NCBI RefSeq assembly: GCF_000695625.1
Contig: NZ_JMQI01000047.1
Span: 62,001 to 126,000 of the forward strand
Source: Amycolatopsis rifamycinica
GTDB lineage: Bacteria > Actinomycetota > Actinomycetes > Mycobacteriales > Pseudonocardiaceae
DNA length: 64,000 nt
Direction of reading: 5' to 3'
Part shown: one piece after another, positions 41,158-50,106 of the stretch
How the letters are laid out: the number at the start of each line of letters is the position of its first letter
How positions within the stretch are numbered: the first letter of the stretch is position 1
The notes under the pieces: model-generated
Seen by the model: the letters and a program-made list of their open reading frames with translations, nothing else
Database searches by the model: none
What the model was told of the DNA's origin: nothing
Program-made: the position numbers and the translations under genes

Positions 41158-41891
41158 CCGAGCGAGCGGCCGCCGTCGACCAGCAGGCGCTGGCCGGTGA
41201 CGAAGCCCGCCTCCTCCGAGGCGAAGAAACTCACCGCGGCGGCCACGTCCTCGGGCGTGCCCAGCCGTCCGGCGGGGACCGAGGCCTGGTAGGCCGAGCG
41301 CTCGGCCTCCGGAACCTCCGCGTGGCGCTCCACCGGGATGAACCCGGGCTCCACCGTGTTGACCGTGATGCCGTCCGGGGCCAGCTCGCGCGCCCAGGCC
41401 CGGGCCAGGCCGGCCTGCGCGCTCTTGGCCGTCGCGTACGCCGAGCGGCCGGGCGGCGGGCGGTCCGCGACCTCCGAGCCGACGTGCACGATGCGGCCGT
41501 GGCCGCGGGCGCGCATCCCCGGCAGCACCGCGTGGCCCAGCAGCACCGGCGACCGGACGAAGAAGTCGAGCTGGGCCAGGTGCTCCGGCCAGTCCACCCC
41601 GGACAGCGGTGCCTCCGGCTGCGGGCCGGTGGCGTTGAGCACCAGCACCCCGATCGGGCCGAGCACCGCCGTGACCGCGTCGACCAGCTCGCCGACCTGG
41701 CGCCGGTCGGTGACGTCCGCGGCGAACGCCGCCGCGCGGCCGCCTTCGGCGAGGATGCCCTCCGCGGCCGTCTTCAGGTCGGCGTCGTCGTGGCGGCCGT
41801 TGACCGCGACGGCGAACCCGTCTCTGGCCAGCCGGCGCGCGATCACGCGGCCGAGACCCCGGGAACTGCCGGTCACCAGTGCGACACCCAT
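41154..41891 (-). CDS. Short-chain dehydrogenase/reductase
   Basis: A 245-residue classical SDR. The NAD(P)-binding motif TGSSRGLGRVIA is near residue 7, LVLNATG replaces the usual NNAG, and the catalytic YATAK follows a Ser in HVGSEVADRPP. The C-terminus PEDVAAAVSFFASEEAGFVTGQRLLVDGG is that of FabG-like 3-oxoacyl reductases. The substrate is unknown. ATG 41891 lies 36 bases from a 28-bp palindrome that separates it from the gluD end. Confidence 0.88.
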   Translation of the reverse strand: MGVALVTGSSRGLGRVIARRLARDGFAVAVNGRHDDADLKTAAEGILAEGGRAAAFAADVTDRRQVGELVDAVTAVLGPIGVLVLNATGPQPEAPLSGVDWPEHLAQLDFFVRSPVLLGHAVLPGMRARGHGRIVHVGSEVADRPPPGRSAYATAKSAQAGLARAWARELAPDGITVNTVEPGFIPVERHAEVPEAERSAYQASVPAGRLGTPEDVAAAVSFFASEEAGFVTGQRLLVDGGRSLG

Positions 41892-41926
41892 GCGCCCGAC
41901 GCTAGGGGACACGCCGGGACACGACA

Positions 41927-41954
41927 AGGCCCCCGGGACGCGTCCCGGGGGCCT
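41927..41954 (-). terminator. 28-bp perfect palindrome, terminator of gluABCD
   Basis: Two 14-base arms (AGGCCCCCGGGACG and its complement) begin 13 bases after the gluD stop. It separates the importer operon from the same-strand SDR gene. Confidence 0.85.
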
Positions 41955-41966
41955 CGAACGGGTGAC

Positions 41967-42827
41967 TCAGGCCGACGCGGCGGCGAGGGTGTCGGTCACC
42001 GGGGGCGGGGCCGCGACGACCTTCTTGTTGCGGCGGTTGCGCCGCTCCAGGTACGTCGCCAGCGCCGTCAGCAGCAGGCACATCACGACGTAGATGGCGG
42101 TCGCCACGATCGTCGACGGCACGATCGGCCGGCCGAACGAGCCCTGCGAACCGATGTAGCGCGCGTAGTACAGCAGCTCCTGGAACGTGATGATGAAGCC
42201 GAGAGCGGTGTCCTTCAGCAGCACGACCAGCTGGCTGATGATCGTCGGCAGCATCGCCCGGATCGCCTGCGGCAGCAGGACCAGGAACATCACCTGCGTC
42301 TTGCGCATGCCGAGCGCGTACGCGGCTTCGCTCTGGCCCTTCGGCAGCGACTGGATGCCCGCCCGGAACACCTCGGCGAGCACCGAGCCGTTGTACAGCG
42401 TCAGGCCCAGGACCACGCCGAGGAACGGCGTCGTCGGGACGCCGACGGTCGGCAGGCCGAAGTAGAACAGGAACATCAGGATCAGCGCGGGGATGGCGCG
42501 GAAGAACTCGACGACGAACCCGGCGATCCGGCGGACCCACGCGTGGTCGGACAGCCGGCCCGCCGCGAAGATCGCGCCGAAGACCAGGGCGAGCACCGCC
42601 GCGGCCGCGAACGCCTGAAGGGTCTGGAGCACCGCGTTGAGCAGGTCACGCTGCACCTGCGCGTACTGCAGCCACTCCCACTTGCGGGCGGTGAACTGGC
42701 CGCTGTCGTAGAAGCGCCACCCGATGTAGGCGACGAACGCGAGCACCAGGAGCGTGCCGGCCACCGCGTACGTGCGGTACCGCAGCCGCGCCTTCGGCCC
42801 CGGTACGTCGAACAGTACGTTGCTCAT
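41967..42827 (-). CDS. gluD: Amino-acid ABC transporter permease (GluD type)
   Basis: A 286-residue HisM/GluD-like permease with about five membrane segments. It has FFRAIPALILMFLFYFGLP and EVFRAGIQSLPKGQSEAAYALGMRKTQ, the EAA loop that contacts the ATPase. The ATG at 42827 overlaps the gluC stop (ATGA). It is the last gene of the glutamate-type importer operon. Confidence 0.92.
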   Translation of the reverse strand: MSNVLFDVPGPKARLRYRTYAVAGTLLVLAFVAYIGWRFYDSGQFTARKWEWLQYAQVQRDLLNAVLQTLQAFAAAAVLALVFGAIFAAGRLSDHAWVRRIAGFVVEFFRAIPALILMFLFYFGLPTVGVPTTPFLGVVLGLTLYNGSVLAEVFRAGIQSLPKGQSEAAYALGMRKTQVMFLVLLPQAIRAMLPTIISQLVVLLKDTALGFIITFQELLYYARYIGSQGSFGRPIVPSTIVATAIYVVMCLLLTALATYLERRNRRNKKVVAAPPPVTDTLAAASA

Positions 42828-43471
42828 CGGGCCACGCTCCAGCGCTTCTCCAGGCTGCGTTGGACGAACGACAGCACGGCGACCAGGATGATGAAGCCGA
42901 GGGCCACCCACAGCAGGCCGATCAGCTGGTTCTCCCCGCGTTCGGACAGGTACGAGCGGATCGCGCCGGCCTCCGCGACGGAGAAACCGGCGGCGATGGT
43001 GGTGTTCTTCAGCAGCGCGATCAGGGTGCTGATCAGCGGCGGGACGACCGAGCGCAGCGCCTGCGGCAGCACGACCTGGCCGAGGATCTGGCCGAAGGTC
43101 AGCCCCAGCGCCCGGCCCGCCTCGGCCTGGCCGACCGGCACGGTGTTGATGCCCGAGCGCACGACCTCGCAGATGAACGCCGAGGTGTACACGGTCAGGG
43201 CGACGACCGCGGCCGGGAAGTAGTCGAGCTTGACGATGTCGAGCAGCGGGTACGCGAACACGAAGAACGCGAACACCAGCGTGAGCGGTGTGTTGCGGGC
43301 GATCGTCACGTACGTGGTGCCGACGGCGCGGAAGACGGGGACCGGGCTGACCCGCAGCATGGCGAGGATCGTGCCCCAGATCAGGCTGCCGACGGCGGCG
43401 AGCACGAACAGTTCGATCGTGCGCAGGAAGAACGGACCGAACAGGTCCAGGTTGTTGAGCAGGACGTCCAT
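42824..43471 (-). CDS. gluC: Amino-acid ABC transporter permease (GluC type)
   Basis: A 215-residue permease with TYVTIARNTPLTLVFAFFVF and the EAA loop EVVRSGINTVPVGQAEAGRALGLTFGQ. It pairs with GluD as a heterodimeric channel. It is separated from the binding-protein gene by a stable hairpin at 43509-43546. Confidence 0.92.
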   Translation of the reverse strand: MDVLLNNLDLFGPFFLRTIELFVLAAVGSLIWGTILAMLRVSPVPVFRAVGTTYVTIARNTPLTLVFAFFVFAYPLLDIVKLDYFPAAVVALTVYTSAFICEVVRSGINTVPVGQAEAGRALGLTFGQILGQVVLPQALRSVVPPLISTLIALLKNTTIAAGFSVAEAGAIRSYLSERGENQLIGLLWVALGFIILVAVLSFVQRSLEKRWSVAR

Positions 43472-43508
43472 GGAGCCTTCCCCGCGTCCGTGGTCAGGTG
43501 GCTGAAAT

Positions 43509-43546
43509 GAGGCCGGTGGACCGGGCGCACCCGATCCACCGGCCTC
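43509..43546 (-). terminator. Intercistronic hairpin between gluB and gluC
   Basis: 12-bp perfect arms (GAGGCCGGTGGA and complement) around a 14-base loop that can extend the stem. Such hairpins after a binding-protein gene usually protect its mRNA or partly terminate, giving more binding protein than permease. Confidence 0.65.
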
Positions 43547-43554
43547 GTGTCACG

Positions 43555-44481
43555 TCAGTACTTCTCGAGGGTCGGCTTGGTCGCGGTCGAGCCGGACTTG
43601 CCGAGGGTGGCGTCGTAGATCTTCTGCCAGGTGCCGTCGTCCAGCGCCTTCTGCAGGATCTCGTTGACCTTGTCGCGCAGCACCTTGTCGTCCTTGTTGA
43701 GGCCGATGCCGTACTTCTCGGTCGAGAACGTCTTGCCGACGACCTTCAGGTTGTCCGGGTCCTGCGCGGCGTAGCCCTTCAGGATCGCGTCGTCGGTCGT
43801 GACCGCGTCGACGTCCTTCGACAGCAGCTTCTCGACGCACTGCGAGTACTTCTGGAACTCGACGATGTTGGCCGGCTCGGTCAGGTTCTGCTGCCGGACC
43901 TTCTGGATCGGGGTCGAGCCGGTGACCGAGCAGACCTTCTTGCCCTTGAGGGTCTCCGGGCCGGTGATCGAGCTGTCGTCCTTGCGGACGAGCAGGTCCT
44001 GGCCCGCGAGGAAGTACGGGCCGGCAAAGGAGACGAGCCCCTTGCGCTTGTCGGTGATCGAGTAGGTGCCGACGTAGTAGTTCACGTCGCCGTTCGCGAT
44101 CGTCTGCTCACGGGCGCCGGAGTCGACCGTGCGGAAGGTGATCTTCTCCGGGTCGAAGCCGAGGCCGGCCGAGACGAGCTTGGCGATCTCGATGTCGAAG
44201 CCGCCGAACTTGCCGGTCGTCGGGTCCTTCTGGCCCAGGCCGGGCTGGTCGTCCTTGGCGCCCACGGTCAGCGCGCCCGCCGACTTCATCTTCGCGAACA
44301 CCGGCGAACCCTGCAGGTCGACGCCCTGCGCCACCGGGTAGCTCAGCGCCGCGGGGGCGTTCGTGCCGCTCTGGTCGCCCGAACCCGGCGAGGTCGGCGT
44401 GCCTTCCTTGCCGCAGGCGGTCAGCGTGGTCAGCGCCAGGCCACCGGCGAGCAGTCCCACCGCGAGGGTGCGGATCCTCAT
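43555..44481 (-). CDS. gluB: Glutamate/polar amino-acid-binding lipoprotein (GluB type)
   Basis: A 308-residue extracytoplasmic solute-binding protein of family 3. The signal peptide ends in the lipobox LTAC (Cys23), so it is membrane-tethered. The mature part has LTVGAKDDQPGLGQKDPTTGKFGGFDIEIA and VTGSTPIQKVR, as in Corynebacterium GluB-type proteins. The substrate is likely glutamate or related acidic/polar amino acids. It lies 67 bases after gluA. Confidence 0.92.
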   Translation of the reverse strand: MRIRTLAVGLLAGGLALTTLTACGKEGTPTSPGSGDQSGTNAPAALSYPVAQGVDLQGSPVFAKMKSAGALTVGAKDDQPGLGQKDPTTGKFGGFDIEIAKLVSAGLGFDPEKITFRTVDSGAREQTIANGDVNYYVGTYSITDKRKGLVSFAGPYFLAGQDLLVRKDDSSITGPETLKGKKVCSVTGSTPIQKVRQQNLTEPANIVEFQKYSQCVEKLLSKDVDAVTTDDAILKGYAAQDPDNLKVVGKTFSTEKYGIGLNKDDKVLRDKVNEILQKALDDGTWQKIYDATLGKSGSTATKPTLEKY

Positions 44482-44548
44482 GTGAATCTCTCCTGTGTGT
44501 CGTCACCCGGACGCCGACGGCGCCGCGGAACGTTCTCAGCGGTTGTGC

Positions 44549-45301
44549 TCAGTGGGTAAGGATCTTGCCGAGGAAGTCCTTCGCGCGCTCGCTCTTCGGC
44601 GCGGTGAAGAACTCTTCGGGCGTCGTGTCCTCGACGATCTCGCCGTCGGCCATGAAGATCACCCGATCGGCTGCCCTCCGGGCGAAGCCCATCTCGTGGG
44701 TGACGACGAGCATCGTCATGCCGTCCTTGGCCAGGCCCGTCATCACGTCGAGGACCTCCTGGACCATTTCCGGGTCCAGCGCCGAGGTCGGCTCGTCGAA
44801 CAGCATGACCTTGGGGCGCATCGCCAGCGCCCGCGCGATGGCGACGCGCTGCTGCTGGCCGCCCGAGAGCTGCGCCGGGTACTTGTCGGCCTGGTTGGCG
44901 ATGCCGACGCGCTCCAGCAGCTCCATCGCCGTCTTGCGGGCCTCGGCCTGGCCGACCTTGCGCACCTTCACCGGCGCGAGCATGACGTTCTCGACGATCG
45001 TCTTGTGCGCGAACAGGTTGAACGACTGGAACACCATGCCGACGTCGGCCCGCAGGGCCGCCAGTGCCTTGCCCTCGGCGGGCAGCGGCACGCCGTCGAC
45101 GGCGATCTCACCCGAGTTGATCGGCTCCAGCCGGTTGATCGCCCGGCACAGGGTCGACTTGCCCGAGCCCGACGGGCCGAGCACCACCACGACCTGGCCG
45201 CGAGGCACCTCGAGCGTGATCTCCCTGAGCACGTGCAGGTCGCCGAAGTACTTGTTCACGGCGGACGCCTTGATCATCGGCGCCGCCACCTCCGCGGTCA
45301 T
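44549..45301 (-). CDS. gluA: Amino-acid ABC transporter ATP-binding protein (GluA type)
   Basis: A 250-residue ABC ATPase with Walker A GPSGSGKST, Q-loop VFQSFNLF, signature LSGGQQQRVAIARALA, Walker B VMLFDEPTSALD and the switch His in VVTHEMGF. ATG 45301 has GGGAGG 6 bases upstream. It is the first gene of gluABCD. The promoter must lie in 45302-45540. Confidence 0.95.
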   Translation of the reverse strand: MTAEVAAPMIKASAVNKYFGDLHVLREITLEVPRGQVVVVLGPSGSGKSTLCRAINRLEPINSGEIAVDGVPLPAEGKALAALRADVGMVFQSFNLFAHKTIVENVMLAPVKVRKVGQAEARKTAMELLERVGIANQADKYPAQLSGGQQQRVAIARALAMRPKVMLFDEPTSALDPEMVQEVLDVMTGLAKDGMTMLVVTHEMGFARRAADRVIFMADGEIVEDTTPEEFFTAPKSERAKDFLGKILTH

Positions 45302-45556
45302 CTGGCCTCCCGGGTCGTTCGTGCAATTCGGGCATGGGTCACCACGCGATGGGCGAGAACCTACCGTTGTCGTACCGGCTGGCAAGGCCGCTTGAGCAAT
45401 ACTTAGGGTTTCAACTGAGTATCGATGTCCATTTTGGGGGTGTGCCCCTCGTGGGCACCGGGAGTAACCGTCCGGGTGGCCGGTGCGGTGGCCGCGCGGA
45501 CGTCCTAGAGTTCGCGCTACCGGCCGGTGGAGCAGGTCACCATGGGAGGCGGACGG
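45302..45556. promoter_or_regulatory. Divergent region between gluA and the response-regulator gene
   Basis: 255 bases with promoters for both directions. An imperfect inverted repeat ATACTTA-N10-TGAGTAT at 45399-45422 sits in the only AT-rich part. It is a candidate site for the divergently encoded response regulator or a nitrogen/carbon regulator. No gene was seen here. Confidence 0.4.
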
Positions 45557-46231
45557 GTGCGGGTGCTGCTGGTGGAGGACGACGACCGGGTCGCCGGTGC
45601 GCTCATCCCGGCGCTGACCCGCCGTGGCCTGGCGATCGCCCGGCTGGCCACCGGAGCCGGCGTGCTCGACCGGGTGCACGAGGTCGACGTCGTCCTGCTC
45701 GACCTCGGCCTGCCCGACATCGACGGCGTCACGCTGTGTCGCCAGATCCGCGCGGTCAGCGACGTCGCGATCATCGTCGTCTCGGCGCGCGGCGAGGTCG
45801 ACGACCGGATCCAGGGCCTGCGCGCGGGCGCCGACGACTACCTGGTCAAGCCCTACGACGTCGAGGAGCTGCTCGCCCGGGTCGAGGCCGTGCGCCGCCG
45901 CCGCGGGGAGCACCCCGCCGCCGAGCCGGTGGTCATCCGGGTCGGGGACGTCACCGTCGACGTCTCCCGGCACGAGGTGCTGGTCGGCGGCAAGGCGGTC
46001 GCGCTGTCCCGCAAGGAGTTCCAGGTGCTGGCGCTGGTGGCGGGGGCGCGCGGCGCGGTCTGCTCGCGTGAGCAGGTGCTCACCGAGGTGTGGGGCCACC
46101 GCGGCGCGGCGGAGAGCCGCTCGCTCGACGTCCACGTCGCGACGCTGCGGACGAAGCTGGGCCGCCCGGCGCTGATCGAAACCGTCCGCGGGGTCGGCTA
46201 CCGGCTCGGCGGCCAGGTCGCCAGGAGCTGA
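45557..46231 (+). CDS. Two-component response regulator, OmpR family
   Basis: A 224-residue regulator. The receiver domain has VEDDD, phospho-acceptor Asp49 in LLDLGLPDIDG, and YLVKPYDVEELLARV. The C-terminal OmpR winged helix has SRKEFQVLALV and SLDVHVATLRTKLG...IETVRGVGYRL. I prefer GTG 45557 (MRVLLVEDD; GGGAGG 7 bases upstream); ATG 45542 is also in frame. It is followed after 5 bases by its histidine kinase. Confidence 0.93.
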   Translation: MRVLLVEDDDRVAGALIPALTRRGLAIARLATGAGVLDRVHEVDVVLLDLGLPDIDGVTLCRQIRAVSDVAIIVVSARGEVDDRIQGLRAGADDYLVKPYDVEELLARVEAVRRRRGEHPAAEPVVIRVGDVTVDVSRHEVLVGGKAVALSRKEFQVLALVAGARGAVCSREQVLTEVWGHRGAAESRSLDVHVATLRTKLGRPALIETVRGVGYRLGGQVARS

Positions 46232-46236
46232 GGGGC

Positions 46237-47634
46237 GTGCGCGTCCGGCTGCAGGGCATCGTGCTGACGCTGGTCGCGTTGCTGGTGTTCGGCCTGGGCA
46301 TCCCGCTGGCCAGGAGCATCGCCGCCGGTGCCCAGCAGGACCTGTTCCTCGACCGGCTGACCGACACGGCCCGGTTCGCCTCGCTGGCGCAGCGGCCGCT
46401 GCTGGACAACAAGCCGGGGCTGATCGAGCCGGACCTGATCCGCTACAACGAGGTGTACGGCGTCCAGGTGGCGGTCGTCGACCAGGACGGCGGGCTGTTC
46501 GCCTCGTCGCTCGGGCCGTCCGCCGCGCGGATCGACCTGAAGGCCGAGCGGATCAGCGGGCCGGTCCACGAGGCGCTCGCCGGCCGCCGGTCCCAGCCGG
46601 CCGGCGTGCTGATGCCGTGGGATTCGACGCCGCTGGTGCTCGCCGAGCCGGTGCTGGCCGACGGTGAGGTGCACGGCGCGGTGCTCACCGTGTCCGACAC
46701 CGGCGCCGAGCGCGCGGATGTGCTGTGGTGGTGGCTGCTGCTGGCCGCGGGCGGGATCCTCGCCTTCACGCTCGCGCTGGCCGTGGCGATCCCGGTGGTC
46801 CGGTGGATCCTGCGGCCGGTGCAGCGGCTCGACGACGCGACCGGCGCGCTGGTGGCCTCGGTGGTCGGCGGCCGGGAGGCCGAGCCGGTGGGGGAGGGCG
46901 GCGGGCCGCCGGAGCTGCGGCAGCTCGGCCGGTCGTTCGACCGGATGGCATCGAGTGTGTCGGGCGCGCTGGCGGCGCAGCGCGCGTTCGTCGCCGACGC
47001 CTCCCACCAGCTGCGCAACCCGCTGACGGCGCTGAAGATCCGGCTCGGCAACCTCGACGGCCACGTCGACGACGAGGCGGCGGCCGCCGACCTGGAGGCC
47101 GCGCGCGTCGACGCGGGCCGGCTGCACCAGATCCTGGACGGGCTGCTGACGATGGCCCGCGCCGAGGCCTCCGGCGGCGAGCTGGACCCGGTGGTGCTGG
47201 ACGAGGTGGTCGCGGACCGGGTCGCGGACTGGTCGGTGGTCGGCGAGGCCCGCGACGTGCGCCTGGTCGTCGACGCGTCCGGGGACGGCGCCCGGGTCCG
47301 CATGCCGCCGCGCGGCGCCGAGACGATCTTGGACGCGCTGCTGGACAACGCGCTGAAGTTCACCGCGGCGGGCACGGAGATCCGGATCGCGGTGGTCCGG
47401 GAAGGCGACCGGGTGCGGTTGTCGGTGCGGGACCACGGGCCGGGCCTGCCGCCGGACGAGCTCGATCGCGCGCTGGACCGGTTCTGGCGCAGCCCGGCGC
47501 ACCAGAACGTGCCCGGTTCGGGGCTCGGGCTGGCGATCGTCAGCGAGCTCGTCGCCCACTCCGACGGCGAGCTGGAGCTGGACCTGCCCGAGGGCGGCGG
47601 GCTGCGGATCTCGATGGTGTTCCCGGTCCTCTAG
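46237..47634 (+). CDS. Two-component sensor histidine kinase
   Basis: A 465-residue membrane kinase. TM1 is near 8-28, an extracytoplasmic sensor runs about 30-160, TM2 is near 163-188 and a HAMP linker follows. The phospho-acceptor is His257 in FVADASHQLRNPLTAL. The ATPase boxes are DALLDNALKF (N), DHGPGLPPDEL (G1) and GSGLGLAIVSEL (G2). Its stop overlaps the convergent TAXI gene by 4 bases. The TAXI protein is a plausible ligand carrier for its sensor domain. Confidence 0.93.
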   Translation: MRVRLQGIVLTLVALLVFGLGIPLARSIAAGAQQDLFLDRLTDTARFASLAQRPLLDNKPGLIEPDLIRYNEVYGVQVAVVDQDGGLFASSLGPSAARIDLKAERISGPVHEALAGRRSQPAGVLMPWDSTPLVLAEPVLADGEVHGAVLTVSDTGAERADVLWWWLLLAAGGILAFTLALAVAIPVVRWILRPVQRLDDATGALVASVVGGREAEPVGEGGGPPELRQLGRSFDRMASSVSGALAAQRAFVADASHQLRNPLTALKIRLGNLDGHVDDEAAAADLEAARVDAGRLHQILDGLLTMARAEASGGELDPVVLDEVVADRVADWSVVGEARDVRLVVDASGDGARVRMPPRGAETILDALLDNALKFTAAGTEIRIAVVREGDRVRLSVRDHGPGLPPDELDRALDRFWRSPAHQNVPGSGLGLAIVSELVAHSDGELELDLPEGGGLRISMVFPVL

Positions 47635-48557
47635 GTCTTCTGCGCCCGGTAGTACCGCAGCGCGCCGGGGTGGAGCGGGACCGGCTGGGTCTCGATGCCC
47701 GGGTGGACGTCGATGGACAGGGCGGCCGGATTGGCGCTCGCGAGCCGGCGGCGGGCGTCGAACAGGCCGCGGACCAGGGCTTCCGCCACGTCGTCGGGCA
47801 TGGACTTCGGGACCACCAGGAAGTTCGGGACCACCAGCGTCGTCACCGGCAGGCGCTGGTTGTACGTGCTCGCCGGGATCGCCGCGGTGCTGTAGACCTG
47901 GTTGAGGCCCTGCACCTTCGGCAGCACGTCGGTGAGGTCGAGCAGGCGCAGCCGGCCCCGGATCTCCGGTTCCGCCAGCTTCGGCGTGGGCAGGCCGCCG
48001 GACCAGAAGAACGCGTCGACCTCGCGGTTGAGCAGCGCGCCGACGGATTCGTCGAGGCCGCGGGTGGTCGTGCTGACCGAGTTCCGCAGCCCGACCGCGG
48101 CGAGCAGGGACTTGGCGATGTACTCGACGCCCGAAGCCGGCGAGCCGATCGCGACCTGGTGGCCGCTCAGCTGGGACACCGACCGGATGTCGGAGTCGGC
48201 CCGGACGGCGATGTGCAGGTAGTCGTCGTGGATCCGGGCGAGCGCGGCGAACCCGGGGCTGGCCTGGTAGCGGTCGGCCGCGACGTCGGCCGCGACGAAG
48301 GCGACGTCGGCCTGGCCGGCGAGCACCTTGGTCACGTTGTCGGGCGAGCCCTGGGTCTGCAGCACCTCCGGCCGGTCGATACCCAGATCGGCCTGCCAGG
48401 CGGTGGCGAGGGGCTGGGCGAGCTTGTAGTAGACGCCGCCGGAGTTGCCGGCGGCGATCCGCAGCTTGAGCTCGCCGAAGCCGGTGGTGCAGGCCGTGAG
48501 CACCAGCAGCAGGGCGGCCGCCACCGCGAGTCCGCGCGTCCACCGGCTGCTGCTCAC
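47631..48557 (-). CDS. TAXI-family TRAP-type solute-binding lipoprotein
   Basis: A 308-residue binding protein. The signal peptide ends at the lipobox LTAC. IAAGNSGGVYYKLAQPLA, TQGSPDNVTKVLAGQADVAFV and SPASGVEYIAKSLL are TAXI hallmarks. No TRAP DctQ/DctM permease is encoded nearby, so it may serve as a sensor partner for the adjacent histidine kinase instead of an importer. The GTG start lies 36 bases after the stop of the upstream reductase gene on the same strand. Confidence 0.88.
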   Translation of the reverse strand: MSSSRWTRGLAVAAALLLVLTACTTGFGELKLRIAAGNSGGVYYKLAQPLATAWQADLGIDRPEVLQTQGSPDNVTKVLAGQADVAFVAADVAADRYQASPGFAALARIHDDYLHIAVRADSDIRSVSQLSGHQVAIGSPASGVEYIAKSLLAAVGLRNSVSTTTRGLDESVGALLNREVDAFFWSGGLPTPKLAEPEIRGRLRLLDLTDVLPKVQGLNQVYSTAAIPASTYNQRLPVTTLVVPNFLVVPKSMPDDVAEALVRGLFDARRRLASANPAALSIDVHPGIETQPVPLHPGALRYYRAQKT

Positions 48558-48593
48558 GGCCTGATGGTGCCAGACTCCGCGCCGTCCGGGCAG

Positions 48594-49499
48594 CTAACGG
48601 CCTTCCCGGAGGCGCAGCACCGCGTAGAGGACGTCGTTGACGGGCGTCGGGATCCCGGCCTCCCGGCCGAGCCGCACCACCGAACCGGTCCAAGCGTCCA
48701 GTTCGGACGGCCGCCCGGCGGCGATGTCGCGCTGCATCGACGTCGTCCCGTCGGCGGGCTGCCGGTCGACGAACGCCATCGTGCGGGCGACGACGTCGGC
48801 GGGCAGCTCGACACCGGACGCGCGGGCCAGGCGTTCGACCTCCACCATCGCGGCCTGCAGCGTCCGGCGCGTTTCGGGGTGCTCGCGCAGCTCGCCGAAC
48901 GGCACGCCGGCGACCGCGCCCAGCCCGCCGAGCGGGGCGATGAACAGGAACTTCGCCCACAGCTCGGTCCAGATGTCCGCCGGGGGCGTGGTGGGGATCC
49001 CGGCGGTGCCGAACGCGGCGCGGATCCGCTCGGCCCGCTCGCTCGGCCGGTTGTCCCACTCCGCGAAGTCGAGCGAGCCCGGGCCGCCGACGTGCCGGAC
49101 CGTGCCCGGCCCGGCGAGTGCGGCGATCACCTTCGCCACGCCGGGGAGTACCGCGTCCTTGCCCACCGTCCGGGCGACCTGCGCGGGGGCGTCGACGCCG
49201 TTCTGCAGGGTGATCACCGCGTCCGCCCAGGGCGGCAGCGCGGCCACGGCGGCGTCCAGCTGCGCGATCTTCACCGCCAGCAGGACGGCGTCGGCGGGGT
49301 CGAGTTCCGCGGGGTCGGCCGTGGCGTGGACGGGCCGGGCCGTCGCCGTCCCGTCGGGGGCGAGCAGGGTCAGGCCGCGCTCGCGCAACGCCGTGAGGTG
49401 CTCGCCGCGGGCCAGGAAGGAGACGTCGTGTCCGGCGTCGGCGAGCCGGGCCCCGAAGAACCCGCCCAGGCCGCCCGCGCCGATGATCGCGAATTTCAC
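48594..49499 (-). CDS. 2-dehydropantoate 2-reductase-like protein
   Basis: A 301-residue ketopantoate reductase-family NADPH enzyme. The N-terminus FAIIGAGGLGGFFGARLADAG is the nucleotide-binding fold, VKIAQLDAAV and ITLQNGVDA follow, and the catalytic Lys lies in ELWAKFLF. TTSMQRDIAAGRPSELD is the C-terminal signature. The enzyme may act in pantothenate synthesis, but many paralogs reduce other keto acids. GTG 49499 faces the CGNR regulator across 46 bases that hold a palindrome. Confidence 0.85.
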   Translation of the reverse strand: MKFAIIGAGGLGGFFGARLADAGHDVSFLARGEHLTALRERGLTLLAPDGTATARPVHATADPAELDPADAVLLAVKIAQLDAAVAALPPWADAVITLQNGVDAPAQVARTVGKDAVLPGVAKVIAALAGPGTVRHVGGPGSLDFAEWDNRPSERAERIRAAFGTAGIPTTPPADIWTELWAKFLFIAPLGGLGAVAGVPFGELREHPETRRTLQAAMVEVERLARASGVELPADVVARTMAFVDRQPADGTTSMQRDIAAGRPSELDAWTGSVVRLGREAGIPTPVNDVLYAVLRLREGR

Positions 49500-49507
49500 G
49501 AATCCCA

Positions 49508-49530
49508 CGTTACCGGTTGAAGGGGTAACG
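49508..49530. promoter_or_regulatory. Palindrome between reductase and CGNR regulator genes
   Basis: CGTTACC-N9-GGTAACG fills half of the 46-base gap between the two divergent start codons. It probably binds the CGNR regulator and controls both genes. Confidence 0.6.
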
Positions 49531-49545
49531 CGGTAGCCTGGCCGG

Positions 49546-50106
49546 GTGGAAGACAAGCTCGGCTTCCGCTTCCACGGCGGGCGGCCCTCGGTGAACTTCA
49601 CGGCCACGGTCGGCATGCGCCGGACCGACGGCGGTTTCGAGCGCCTGCCCGACCCCGCGGCGCTGGGCCGCTGGTTCACCGAAGCGGGCCTGACGCCGGA
49701 GGACCCGCCCTGCACGGTGGCCGACCTGACGGCGGCGCGCGAGCTGCGGGAAGCCGTGTACCGGCTGATGCTGGGCCGGCTGACCGGGGACCCCGCGGCG
49801 GAAGCGGACGTGGCCACGGTGAACCGGTGGGCGGCGCACCCGCCGCCGGTCACCGCGTTGCACGTCACCCCGGAGGGGCTGCGGGCGCGGCCGGCCTCGG
49901 CGACCGTGCCCGCCCTGCTGGCCGCGATCGCCGCGGACGCGGTCGCGGTGCTCGGCGACGCCGCCCTCCGGTTGCGCGAGTGCGCCGACCCGGGGTGCAC
50001 ATTGCTGTTTCTCGACACCTCGAGGGCGGGCGCGCGCCGCTGGTGCTCGATGAGTGCGTGCGGCAGCCGCGACAAGATGCAGCGGTACCGAGCCGCCGAG
50101 CGGTAG
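49546..50106 (+). CDS. CGNR zinc-finger (ABATE domain) regulator
   Basis: A 186-residue protein with an N-terminal ABATE stress-response domain (GGRPSVNFTATVGMRRTDGGFERL) and a C-terminal CGNR zinc finger: RECADPGC, LFLDTSRAGARRWCSMSACGSRDKMQRYR. Here CGSR replaces CGNR. Such proteins are presumed DNA-binding regulators. GTG 49546 diverges from the reductase gene, and a strong hairpin follows the stop. Confidence 0.9.
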   Translation: MEDKLGFRFHGGRPSVNFTATVGMRRTDGGFERLPDPAALGRWFTEAGLTPEDPPCTVADLTAARELREAVYRLMLGRLTGDPAAEADVATVNRWAAHPPPVTALHVTPEGLRARPASATVPALLAAIAADAVAVLGDAALRLRECADPGCTLLFLDTSRAGARRWCSMSACGSRDKMQRYRAAER

